64,000 bases of DNA, taken from positions 1,543,001 through 1,607,000 of the forward strand of contig CM067550.1 in the NCBI GenBank assembly GCA_034509755.1. The letters are read 5' to 3'. The position numbers and the translations under genes are program-made. Positions 34,201 to 45,404 of the stretch are shown in pieces. This DNA is from Anisodus tanguticus (lineage: Eukaryota; Streptophyta; Magnoliopsida; Solanales; Solanaceae). Positions within the stretch are counted from its first letter, which is position 1, and each line of letters starts with the position of its first letter. Under the pieces are notes generated by a model that had not been told where the DNA came from, searched no databases, and worked only from the letters and a program-made list of their open reading frames with translations.

Positions 34201-37200
34201 ACAAGACATGTTCTCAAGTGTTGTCTCCTGTAGCTGATATTTTGGATTCAGTTTGTGGGTATGTTGGTATATGTTTGAAAATCAGGTTTGGTAACACTTT
34301 TTGCTCCTTTCAGTTGGTAACCCTTTACAATTATGCTTGCAGGTCCATAATCCAAGCTGATGCAAGTACTAAAAAGTATCACCCAGAGCTTGTAGTGAGT
34401 AAGATGGTGGATGCCTTGGGAGTGTTTGCTGCAAATTTGAGCCACCATGACAAGAGCTTGCGGCTTTCGACGTTGAGAATATTGTGCCACTACGAACCTT
34501 TGACTGATGTCAGTTCTACAACTGAACAACCACTTGAGAAGAAAATGAGAATGGATAATCCTCAGACTACTCTGGTGGACTACCATGGCAATAATGTATG
34601 AATGTGATACCTTCTCCTTTGTTATATGTTTTCTTCTGTCATTAAACATTTCCTGGTTATTTTCAGGTGGTTCATCTCCTACTTTTAATTGAAGAAACAC
34701 CTCTTTCTATTGCAACCAGTAGAAAAGTCATTCTACAGATATCCAAAATACAAATGAGTTTATCTGCTGGAAAGGTAGCTGAAGAGTATATGCCTGTTGT
34801 TCTTAGTGGAATTATTGGAATCTTTCATAACCGTTTTAGCAATTTGTGGAACCCAACATTGGACTGCATAGCTGTCCTCCTCAGTCAGTACTTTGGGCTG
34901 CTGTGGGACAGATATGTTGAGTACCTTGATCATTATCTGTCTGTTTTTCTGGGTTCTCATGATGAAGCTGCTCAAAGCGAGGGGGGATCGTCAGAGACAG
35001 CTAATAGTATGTTCTATCTATTTTATCCCAGACATCAAAGTAAATTTTAGATCTGTTTGCTAGCTTTTCATTTGGTCCATATAGTCCGAGCTTGCTATTT
35101 TGCTGAATGGCTGTTCTTTTTTATCCAAATGGTTTCACTTTAGTGTTAATTACTGTGATATATATCTGCAGATTTGACTGGAAGCTTCAGGTCTTATGTC
35201 TTTCCGGTGTCTGATGGTGCGTCGTGTGCAACAATTTTTTCATTGTTGATTCAGTGTTTACAGAAAATTCCATCTGTTGCTGAGTCGCGTTCACGACAAA
35301 TCGTACCTCTGTTCTTGAAGTTCTTAGGCTATAATATTGAAGATCTTAAGAGGTGCATTTTATTTTTCAACTATAGTTTTTAAGTTTTGGGGAAAGTGTG
35401 TTTCTTCTATCTTCTCCAATTGACCGTGCTTATCTGCTTGTTCTGGAAAATGCAGTGTGGAATTATACAATCAGGAGGGTTGTAAGGGGAAAGAGTGGAA
35501 AGGCATTCTTCAAGAATGGTTGTCCTTATTCAGACTGATGCGCAACTCTAGGTCTTTTTATCTCAATCAATTCTTCAAGGAGGTTTTGCTGTACAGGTTT
35601 GCGTTTTAAATTATTCTCAATAGTCAAAATTAGTATACTTTATTAAATCTTATTTGAGGTTACTAATTTGTTGTATTCTTCTTCTTCCTTTTTCTTTGGG
35701 GTGTGTGTGTGTGTGTTCAGACTTCTTGAGGAAGATGATGCTGACTTGCAAAATAAGGTCCTTGACTGTCTGTTAAATTGGAAAGATGACTTTTTGCTTC
35801 CGTATGATCAGCATCTAAAAAATCTGATCGATTCGAAAAGTCTGAGGGAGGAGCTCACGACATGGAGCTTATCTAGGGAATCAGATCTTGTTGGTACAAG
35901 GCATAGAGTTTTCCTTGTGCCTGTTGTTATCAGAATACTGGCTCCAAAAGTCAGAAAGTTAAAGGCGCTCGCTTCTCGTAAGGTATTAATCAAATTTATT
36001 GAACTTTCTCTGGCCTCTAGCATCATAGCTTTGTGTTTCCTTCTTGTTTCCCATTCTTTCTGTTTTCTTCTTTATTTGCCATTTCCAATACAATACAGTA
36101 ACTTGATGCATTATTTGTCTTAGCATGCAAGTGTCCAGCATCGAAAGGCGATTCTTGGCTTCTTAGCTCAGCTAGATGTTGAAGAGCTTCCTCTTTTCTT
36201 TGCCTTGCTGATAAAACCCCTTGTATCTGCTTCACAAGGTGCTGCAGCAAAGAGTGCATGGCCCTGGACCACACCTGAAATTCTAAAGCATGGGTTTGAC
36301 TCATTTAGTGTCTTGGAGCACTTTTCCAGAGATTGCATCAATGACATTCCGTGGAAGAAGAGATATGGTTTTCTGCATGTAATTGAGGATATTGTGGCTG
36401 TTTTTGATGAAGTGCACATTAGCCCTTTTCTTGATCTGTTAATGGGGTGTATTGTGCGCCTCTTGGAAAGCTGTACATCAACTCTTGAAGGCACAAGAAA
36501 TGATGGGGGGCCGGCTGATCATGGTCACCAAGTAGAGGATAAAATCATGGTAATGTCATCATCTGCTGCAAGTCTAGCAGGTTTAAGTTTAGAAAAAAAA
36601 AGAGGCTGATGCTGTTGCCCCATAATATTGTATTAAGTGGTTGACACTAAATAGTAAATGATTTTGCATATCCCTTGATTTGTTTTTTTGGTGGTTGACA
36701 GTGTTGGTACTCTTTTTCTTAACCAGATACCTTGAGCAATAAACTAAAAGAGGTCCTTTTCGGAATGGTTTGGTCAAATAATTCATAAAATTTATGGCTT
36801 AGAATGGGGAAGGGATGGGAGGTACTAATTTGCTCATTTTTCCAGTTAGAGTAGATGTGATTTTGTTTTTAGTAGGCTACAGGAACACTCTGTATTGTAC
36901 ACCATTTTCTTTTTATATGTATTCACAATTTGGTTTCGAGAGGAATTCAAGAATTTTTGGCTTCTGAACTAACATAGTTTTTCTCTATATAATTCTGAGA
37001 AAACTAAAGGAGGCTCTGCGTTTGTGGTGAAGTTGCAATTTATGTAGTAATACATATTTACCAATGTTTGAAAATACTATATCAAAGAAATGCTTATCAA
37101 CCAATGTCTTTGTTTTTGTGCAGACAAACATGGCTGCAAAGCAGTCCAAGGATTTGAGATCTTTATGCCTGAAGATCATCTCTTTTATCCTTAGCAAATA

Positions 37201-40200
37201 CGAGGATCATGATTTCAGTCCTGAATTTTGGGATTTGTTCTTTTTGTCAGTAAAACCTTTAGTTGCTAGTTTCAAACAGGAAGGCGCTAGTAGTGAGAAG
37301 CCAAGCTCTTTATTTTCTTGTTTTCTGGCTATGAGTAGAAGTTCCAAGCTTGTGCCTCTGTTGTCCCGAGAAAAGAATCTTGTACCTGATATTTTTGAGA
37401 TGCTTGCAGTCTCAACAGCATCGGATGCCATCGTTTCCTCGGTTCTTAAGTTTGTCGAGAATCTATTGGATCTTGATGTTGAGCTGGGTAATGAAGACAA
37501 CCCACTTAGGAGCTTACTGCTTCCTCATGTTGATGTACTAGTATGCAGTTTGCATCGCCTTTTTGTACATGATGGTGCAACAAAGAGGTATGGCGATATG
37601 AAATTAAGCTTCATTGCTTTATATTTTTCCCTCTTTGGAGATTGTGTCAATTTATAGACTTCACCATGGGTACTAGTTCCTCTTTGCTTGTTATAGCTTT
37701 ATTGCACAACTTATTGGTGTACAATAACCTTTAAACAACTAATCCTTGTAAATTGTATATTCTTAGTTTGTGACTTACCGGCCTCAAAACTGTTCATTAG
37801 CTGATATTACAAATTTTGACAGTCACCTAATAATATGTCTTGTGACGTTTTATACATTTGAGAGCCTATCAAAACGTGTTATCTTCACATCAAATGTGGA
37901 TGGAGAATAATGCACATAATGCTCAAGTACTGTCTGTAGGCTCCATACAGTTGATGTATGGAAGTTATGTTCTCTTCTGAAGTGTTTCACTATTTCTTTT
38001 GACCACAGTTTTACTTGCATTGGTAAGTGGTAACTATGAATATTCACATAGAACTCAAATATCATCTTAAAGAATGTAGTGGCACTCTTAAACATCTATC
38101 CAGGTCGGTGAAGGAAAATTCTTTTTAAAAGTTTCTCAGTTGTGTCGGAACATTCTGAGTTTTATGAATTTATCTTACTTGCACCTTCTTAATGCTTCCT
38201 CAGCTTCCTGTCCCTTTTCACTGTCGGTTTTATTCGCTGCTATTTGGAGCTACCAGCTGGATTGCTTGTATCGTTTTGTTCTTTTATTTTATTCATCTTC
38301 TTAAATTGACGGGGATTAGTGAATCGTTTCTCTCCCCGAGACAAGCCTCCTTAGTTCCTTGCTTATCCTATACCTAGACATATGTATGAGCGGGAGAGAA
38401 AGAGAGGGGATGGAGGGAGGTAGGGTAGGGAAAGTGAGATTGAGATTTTGATGGTTAGTTCATATATATGATAAGGTCCTGTTCTTACTTGTGTGCCAAC
38501 GTGGAGAGGTAAGCTTATCTTGGTTAGATGCTCCCTATTTATGTCCCTCCCCCCACAAAAAAAAAGAAGGAAAGAAAAGAACACGTGCATGCTTCCCATC
38601 AAACTAGATCTTTTTCTTTTGTAGCTTTCTAGCTTTATCTTCCATAATTCTCCTACCCCATAACCACGAGAGAGAGAGAGATCCACCCTATATGTCTTAG
38701 TGGACCTAGCATGCTGTTTATGTAACTAAGTGTTGTTTGAGATGCACTAGCATCAGTTCTCTTTTTAACAGATCTGTTCACCTTTTCCAGGAAGATTGTC
38801 AAATATCCTGGGGAAAAAGAGCTCAATGTTTTCAAGCTTTTATCAAAGCACATAAAGGGACCGTTGGCTGCAAGGAAGTTTCTTGATATCTTACTTCCGC
38901 TTCTCTCAAAGAGATCCAATGACCCTGGTCAGCGTCTCTCAGTTTTATCTCACAGTTTAGGTGGACCTGTTTGATCTCAAATCCTTGCTCTTTTTCTAAG
39001 ATTACCTTCTTTCTGCTTGCAGATATTTGTGTAGGCACTTTACGGATTATTAAGGATATTGTAGAACCACTGGGTAGTGAAAGCAGTAAAAAGATCGTCA
39101 AATCTGTTTCTCCCCTCGTAATTTCTGCTGGCTTGGATGTCCGGACTTCTATTTGTGATGTTCTTGATGCTGTCGCAGCGAACGATTCTTTTGTACATCC
39201 TACGGTAGTACTAGCCCATCTTGTTTTCTCTTAAGCTTGTTGCTTTAGGTGTCTGTTGACGTAAGTGCACCTTTTAATTTCATACAGGCAAATCTTCTTC
39301 GTGAATTGAATGCCACGTCTACAGTGGAGTTGGGAGATCTAGATTATGATACCGTAATTGCTGCTTATGAAAAGATCAGTGCAGAGTTTTTCCACACTGT
39401 CCCGGAAGAACATGCATTGATTATTCTGTCACATGCTATACATGATATGTCATCTGAGGATCTTATTTTGAGACAGAGTGCATACAGATTGTTGGTTTCA
39501 TTTGTCGAATTTTCTAGTCAAATGCTCGATAGAGAGTTGAAATCTGAACAAGAATCTTCTGGAGCCTGGGTTAGGCATACCCTAAGCAACTTCTTTTTGA
39601 AGCACATGGGTACTGCAATGAACAAAGAAGATACAATTCAGAAGGTATGGAACAAAAGAGCTGACAGAAAGTCTTACTTATCTGGTTACTTTCCTTTCTC
39701 GACTTTGATTTCCTTTTGTATTTTCCAACCATCAGCACTTGAATCAGTTATTTGAATTGCTAGTGGTTATTTACACAACATATTTTTTTTCATCTATATG
39801 TCTCGAGGTTCCTCTCTCCTCCTCTATTTCCACAAGGATTGGAAGTTCATGCTAATGCTGTTTTTCTGATTTTAGGTATGGATCGATCTACTTCGAGATA
39901 TGGTCCTGAAGCTTCCAACGGTGGAAGACTTCAAATCATTTGCAGTTCTTTACAGTGAAGATCCAGAGCAGGACTTTTTCAACAATATTGTGCATTTGCA
40001 AGTAAGTTATTCCCATATTTCCATAGAATTTCGGTATATACTATATCTTCTCTGCAAGTTACTCTTAAGTTGGTGTAAACTTGCTGCTCCATTTTATTTA
40101 TGCTTTTCCATTTTAGTTATGCTTTTCCATTAGTAGTAGTAGTTTATGCTTTAACGGGAAGATTCTTCAGTCCCTTGGACCTTCTCATGGTGCTTTATTT

Positions 40201-43200
40201 ATTCTCTTAATTGAAAAAATAAATGGTCCAAAAAGTAGGTTCTTTTCTGTGCTTTCTGACCTTGTGCCATTACATTTGTTTATTCAGAGACACAGGAGAG
40301 CAAGGGCTTTATTACGCTTTAAGAATGTCATCAGTTCTGGAAATTTGTCTAAGGTGGTTACTTGCCTTTTTCTTTTAAGCATCACAATTTGTGCTCTGTG
40401 TTGCTATGCGGTACTAATAGTAGTGAATAATTGCGGTGCAGGTTCTCATAAATAAAGTGTTTATCCCTCTTCTTTTCAAAATGTTGCTTGATGGACAAGT
40501 TGGGAAGGGTGAAAATATCAGAAGTGCATGTTTGGAAGCTGTTGGATCAATTTCTAAATTCATGGAGTGGAGATTGTATTATGCACTACTCAATAGATGT
40601 TTCCGGGAGATGACACTGAAACCAGATAAACAAAAGGTGTTATTGCGGTTAATAAGCTCCATTTTGGACCAGTTCCATTTCTCAGAGACTGCTTCTGATC
40701 ATGACACCAAGGATTCTGTGCAAGATATTCAAAATACTTGTTTGATAGAGTCAAGCAAAGTCATCGGCTCTTCAGAACTTGCGGAAATACAAATGTGCCT
40801 CCAAAAGGATTTGCTTCCCAGGGTACACAAAATGTTGACTGCTGATACTGATAATCTCAATGTAAACATCAGTCTAATTCTGCTTAAGTTGCTCAAGCTA
40901 CTTCCTGGAGACATCATGGATGTGCACCTTCCATCTATAATGCATCGCATAGCGAATTTCCTTAAGAATCGTTTGGAAAGTGTTCGTGATGAAGCCAGAG
41001 CTGCTTTGGCTGCTTGTTTAAAAGAACTAGGGCTAGAGTTCTTGCAATTTGTTGTCAAAGTCTTGAGAGGCACTCTGAAGAGAGGATTTGAATTGCACGT
41101 TTTGGGATTCACTCTCAATTTTCTACTATCAAAAATTCTTCTAAATCCCAGTTGTGGGAAGTTGGATTATTGTTTAGAGGATCTTCTCTCGGTGGCAGTA
41201 AATGATATACTTAGTGATGTTTCGGAGGAGAAAGAGGTTGAGAAGATTGCTTCAAAGATGAAAGAGACTAGGAAGCAAAAGTCATATGATACCCTCAAAT
41301 TGATTGCCCAAAGCATCACATTCAAAACACATGCTCTGAAGCTGCTTGCGCCAATTCTTAAGCATCTACAAAAGCAGCTGACTCCAAAAGTAAAGTCAAA
41401 ATTAGAGAATATGTTGTCTCATATAGCTGCTGGAATACAGTGTAATCCTTCTGTAAACCAGACGGAACTCTTTATCTTTGGATATGGTCTAATTAAAGAT
41501 GGCATAAGAGATGAATCTCCTGGGCATGCAGAGACATCAACTTCAATGGAAAGTACGCAAAAGAAAGATGGAGTAAGCAGCCAGATTGCTAAATCAGATA
41601 AGTTGGTCAGTATTGATCCACGATATTCTCATCTTATTACCGAATTTGCTCTTGGAGTGCTTCAGAATTACATGAAGAACATGAAATTTGACAAGAAAGA
41701 TGAGCAGTTATTATCAATGCTAGATCCATTTGTAAGATTATTGGCTGAATGCTTGAACTCAAAATATGAGAATGTCATGTCTGCCTCACTTAGGTGCTTA
41801 TCTCCTCTGGTGAGGCTCCCGTTGCCATCACTTGAATCTCAGGCTGAGAAGATAAAGAATTCTTTACTGAATATTGCTCAAGGTTCAGTAACTTCCAGTA
41901 ATCCATTATTGGAGTCTTGCGTTAAGTTGTTAACAGTGCTTTTACGTAGCACTAAAATCACACTCTCTACGGATCAACTGCATATGCTAATCCAGTTTCC
42001 TCTTTTTGTTGATCTTGAAAGAAATCCCTCTTTTGTGGCTCTCTCACTGTTGAAAGCAATAGTGAGTAGGAAGTTGGTAGTTGCAGAAATTTATGATATA
42101 GTTCAACGCGTTGCAGAGTTGATGGTGACAAGTCAAGTTGAATCAATTCGTAAGAAAAGCAGCCAAATTTTGCTGCAGTTTTTACTGGACTACCATATAT
42201 CCGAGAAACGTCTGCAACAGCATCTTGATTTCTTACTTTCAAACTTAAGGCAAGGACATAAGGGCACAATCAATTCTTTCATTTGGTAAATTTTATAGAT
42301 GGTGACATCTCTGTAACAATGGTTTTTATTTTTTGCAGATATGAGCATTCAACGGGGAGAGAGGCCATCCTTGAAATGCTTCACACTATTATAATGAAAT
42401 TCCCAGTTAGCATCATAGATGAACAATCTCAGATGGTTTTTATGCATTTGGTGGTTTGTCTGGCGAATGATCGTGACAACAAAGTCCGTTCAATGACTGG
42501 CACAGTCATAAAGTTACTTATTGGACGAGTCAGCCCCCGTTCGCTCCAGTCAATTCTTGAGTTTAGTCGGTCTTGGTATCTGGGAAATAAACCACATTTA
42601 TGGAGTGCTGCAGCACAGGTAAAGGAGTGAAAATCCCAAACTGTTCTTTTATTTTAATTACATTATGCCCAATTAGCTTGATCAGGTTGTGTTACTATAG
42701 AGGAGCAAGTTTGGAAATACTAAAGAAGGATTACAAGTTCCACATGTCATTCACCTTTTTCTTTTTTTTGGTTATGTATGAACAATGAATTAAATAACAG
42801 GAAGATGGACGAGTTGACCTCAACATTTTTTTTTCATGAATCCGAGACATAACTTCTTCCTCATCAAAAATAGAAAAAAATGTTTCAAGGCTTCATTATT
42901 TCTTGTACAGGTTTTGGGGTTACTCATTGAAGTACTTAAAGATGGTTTCCAAAAGTATATTGATAGCCTCTTGCCTGTTTTGAGAAACATCTTGCAATCT
43001 GCTGTTAATGTTCTTACAAATAAGGAAGTGGATCTACCCAATGATGCAACGATTTCATCTTGGAAAGAAACATATTATTCACTGGTTCTGTTTGAGAAGA
43101 TATTAAATCAATTTCCTAAGTTGTGCTTCAGAAAGGATCTTCAGGTATTTATCCCATTCTTTTAATCTTTTGTTAGAAATTAAAGTTACTATACTATTAG

Positions 43201-45404
43201 GCAGTAACTGATTACTTTTGTAAATATGAGCATTTATAAAAATTTCCTGCCATCCGGACTTAATTCTATTGGAATTACATGGAGCTAATGGATATTCTTA
43301 ACTGGTTGAGTGCTTTTTGAAACATCGTTTTGATACTCTATAGCACACATTTGACGTTTTTTTAAATGTAACAACAACAAAACAACATACCCAGTGAAAT
43401 CCCACAACGTGGGGTCTGGGGAGGGTAGAGTGTACGCAAACCTTACCTCTACCTTGGTAAGTAGAGCGGCTGTTTCCGAGAGACCCTCGGAAACAATATC
43501 TTTTTTTAAATGTAAAAAGATACAATATCTTCTATATCCGTCCTCTATAGAATGGATGTTTGTCTCTAGAATGAAAACAAATAACAATATTTTCTGTCTA
43601 TATCCTTTATTTCATTAGTTCTGCTGTAGTAATTGGATATCAGATTCCATTAGTGCTGCTGTATTTCGTTATTTTAGCTATGATCTTAAAATATGAGAGA
43701 GCTAAAACTAAGTCACCCGTAATAGTTCCAACTTAGTACACGTACGAGGGGACTTGTGCGAAAACCACTGGGCCTCAGTTTACTTTATGATAGATTCAAG
43801 AAATCAGTACTTTTTAGTGTGGCTAAGCCTAAAAGTACTTCGGTGAAATTGCTTTGGGCCTCAAACTTGTCCTGTTTTGTGGATAAATTCATTTTGCCTC
43901 ATATTTGGTTTCTGACTATTAATTTTTATTGACATCTCATAGGATCTGTGGGAAGCAATCTGCGAGTTGCTTTTGCATCCGCATCTGTGGTTGCGCAACA
44001 TATCAAACCGTCTTGTGGCTTGCTGCTTTTCCACTGTGACCGAGGCTTGTAAAGAAAACCTTGAATTGCCACACCGAACTTACTTTTTGATGAGGCCAAG
44101 TAGACTTTTCTTCATAGCTACTTCTCTTTGTTGTCAACTGAAGGTGCTGCAGACTGATGTTGCTGCCAGTGATCTCATTACTCAAAATCTCGTCTTTTCA
44201 ATTTGCGCTTTGCATTCATTCTTAGGAAAAAATGAATGTAATGATCGAGATAAGTTCTGGTCCACCTTTGAACACGATGAACAAGGTCTTCTACTTAAGG
44301 GTTTTCAACAGCTTGATTCAAGGAAAGGGAAAAACATTTATTTATCTCTTGTGTCTGACCTTAGCGGTCAAGAAGATGTAAACCTGCGCTACTTGGTCAT
44401 TTCCTATTTGCTTAAGACAATGGGGAAGATTTCCCTTCATGTGGAGGATATGCAGGTTGGTGGTTAATATAGTAGATTAAGGATATCTCTATTTGCTCGA
44501 CTCGCAAAAAAATTTCTTAGCCTAGTCATTGCTATGTAAAATAAAATATTTTGGGCCTTAGTCTCCCATATGCAGTGCTAGGAGTGCCTGTCTCATGCTG
44601 CGGAATGTGTCTTCTTTTGCAGATGAAAATTATCTTCAATTGTTTCAAATCAGTTTCACCAAAGCTTATAGATCAGAATAGATTGTTGACCCCTGACGGT
44701 GAGGTTGATTGCCAAAGCTTTGCATATCATATGCTGTTGCCGCTGTACAAAGTTTGTGAAGGATTTGCTGGAAAAGTTATATCAGGTATGTCTCTCATGT
44801 GGATCCATTCAATCTCTTGTAAGCTTATTGTTTTAAGGTCCATACTATCTTTGATGCAAAGTGGTAGTTGCACAAGTTTATGATGTTACCTTTTAGTCAT
44901 TTCGTTCAATCATAATTCAAGATTTGTTGGCTTGAAAACACTAGTAGTAAAAAAAAGTGTGCAAAGGGATACACTTGATTTTGAAAAAAAGGTGACGGAT
45001 CCTTGCATTCTGTCTGTCAGGAACTTCGAGCAGTCTTAAGTTTCCGTCATGTCAATTTTCCCACCATTTTACAAAATGCTCTTCACCTTCTTCTTGGTTT
45101 CCGAGTAATTAAATGTATATATAATGATTACGTTTGCACCGTATGTTCAGATGACGTGAAACAAATGGCTGAAGAAGTGCGCGGGAGCATAAGCAAAGTT
45201 ATGGGAGTGCAGAGTTTTGTCCAAATCTACAGTCATATAAGGAAGAATCTCAAAACCAAGAGGGATAAGAGGAAACAAGAAGAGAAGGTCATTGCTGTGG
45301 TTAATCCAATGAGAAATGCCAAGAGGAAGCTGAGGAATGCAGAAAAGCATAAAGCACACAAGAAAAGGAAAATGATCGCAATGAAGATGGGAAGATGGAT
45401 GTAG
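25203..45404 (+). CDS. UTP20: UTP20 homologue, U3 snoRNP-associated SSU-processome scaffold (31 exons)
   Basis: Exons: 25203-25271, 27105-27227, 27994-28151, 30674-30718, 31306-31384, 31476-31549, 31720-31826, 32058-32240, 32621-32824, 32903-33119, 33203-33277, 33414-33745, 34060-34258, 34343-34595, 34667-35006, 35172-35352, 35456-35596, 35721-35982, 36124-36549, 37124-37587, 38791-38927, 39023-39204, 39288-39644, 39876-40001, 40288-40353, 40442-42249, 42339-42618, 42911-43144, 43943-44455, 44623-44785, 45151-45404. Total 8052 nt, 2683 residues, every junction in phase; human UTP20 is about 2785. The N-terminus MATHSDAYAVKSLNKSPGSR and the HEAT-like helical repeats match plant UTP20. The Lys/Arg-rich tail KRDKRKQEEKV ... 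KKRKMIAMKMGRWM (about 2640-2683) fits nucleolar retention. The family builds the 90S particle and is needed for early 18S rRNA cleavages. Intron 26 uses a GC donor. It looks functional. Confidence 0.93.
25443..25807. mobile_element. MITE-like insertion in UTP20 intron 1
   Basis: The left end CCGTTTGGCCATAAGAATT and the inverted right end CCGTTTGACCATGACAATT form imperfect terminal inverted repeats about 25 bp long (continuing into TTCAC). The interior repeats GTTTGGCCATGAAG and TGGTCAAACGC. No coding sequence. Target duplication not resolved. Confidence 0.6.
26046..26275. mobile_element. Stowaway-like MITE remnant in UTP20 intron 1
   Basis: The left end TACCTCCTCTGTCCCAATTT resembles the CTCCCTCCGTCCCA start of plant Stowaway elements. 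The internal GACACTCTTTGGGATAGACC and AAAGAAAATTAAGT match the usual right half. The right terminus itself is lost. Confidence 0.5.
26483..26801. mobile_element. Harbinger-type (Tourist-like) MITE in UTP20 intron 1
   Basis: 319 bp with ends GGGGTCGTTTGGTAGGATGT and, inverted, GGGGTCATTTGGTAAAGTAT. Flanked by TTA at 26480-26482 and 26802-26804, the target preference of PIF/Harbinger elements. No coding sequence. Confidence 0.75.
28275..30046. mobile_element. Non-autonomous MULE with long TIRs in UTP20 intron 3
   Basis: 1772 bp. The left terminus GGGAAAAGTGTCATATTTGC and the inverted right terminus GGGAAAAGGGTCATATTTGC begin inverted repeats that continue for roughly 150 bp, up to the GTGGATCC/GGGTGGGACCCA part. 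Perfect 9-bp direct repeats TATAAAAAA flank it (28266-28274 and 30047-30055), as expected for Mutator. The interior is unusually GC-rich and C/CCA-rich for this window (28440-29400) and has no transposase. It may contain captured host sequence (Pack-MULE), but I could not identify a parent gene; the open frames there look like low-complexity artefacts. Confidence 0.85.
29831..29919. repeat. 22-bp tandem repeat with palindromic CCACGTGG, four copies
   Basis: The unit TCACATGTGGCATCCACGTG plus GA is repeated four times with small changes; the last copy has CACGTT and one extra base. It lies in the right TIR of the MULE. Each intact unit has CACGTG, the core of the plant G-box, and CATGTG. The left TIR has only two CACGTG words, so the repeat expanded on one side. 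Confidence 0.85.
30150..30310 (+). mobile_element. SolS-like tRNA-derived SINE in UTP20 intron 3
   Basis: A box-like TAGCGGTAAGAGCGTGG near 30155 and B box-like AGTTTGAACC near 30202. The body contains CGCCACTGGCCTCGGAGATT and ends in TTCTCGGTTATAAAAAAC. This resembles a SINE family common in Solanaceae introns. Ends and target duplication are not resolved. Confidence 0.5.
42250..42338 (+). other. GC-AG intron (UTP20 intron 26)
   Basis: The exon ends AACTTAAG at 42249 and the intron starts GCAAGG. The acceptor is TTTTGCAG at 42338. This join keeps the frame (N-L-R-Y-E-H-S). The nearest GT donor, at about 42286 (TTTG|GTAAAT), would create TGA at the junction. AAG|GCAAG is the usual consensus of plant GC donors. 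Confidence 0.8.
43371..43500 (-). mobile_element. 5'-truncated TTG-tailed retroposon in UTP20 intron 28
   Basis: Read on the minus strand it is the same 3' module as 22811-22934, ending in a (TTG)n tail, seen here as ACAACAACAAAACAAC. Direct repeats TTTTTTTAAATGTA at 43357-43370 and 43501-43514 flank it. It could come from a TS SINE or from the RTE LINE; the retained part does not distinguish them. Confidence 0.85.

Noticed and set aside
36700..37120. Possible extra exon between UTP20 exons 19 and 20
   Set aside because: Exons 19 and 20 join in phase 0 without it, and no open stretch with both splice sites is present.
39241..39261. Alternative acceptor TTTAG|GTGTCTGTTGAC before UTP20 exon 23, giving a micro-exon ending at GTAAGT
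   Set aside because: The direct join 39204 to 39288 keeps the frame and matches the expected ANLLRELNATS start; the micro-exon is possible but not needed.
45024..45150. Possible additional UTP20 exon starting after TGTCTGTCAG at 45020
   Set aside because: It meets an in-frame stop in the required phase quickly, and the join 44785 to 45151 (G|AT GAC) gives the expected VISDDVKQMAEE.
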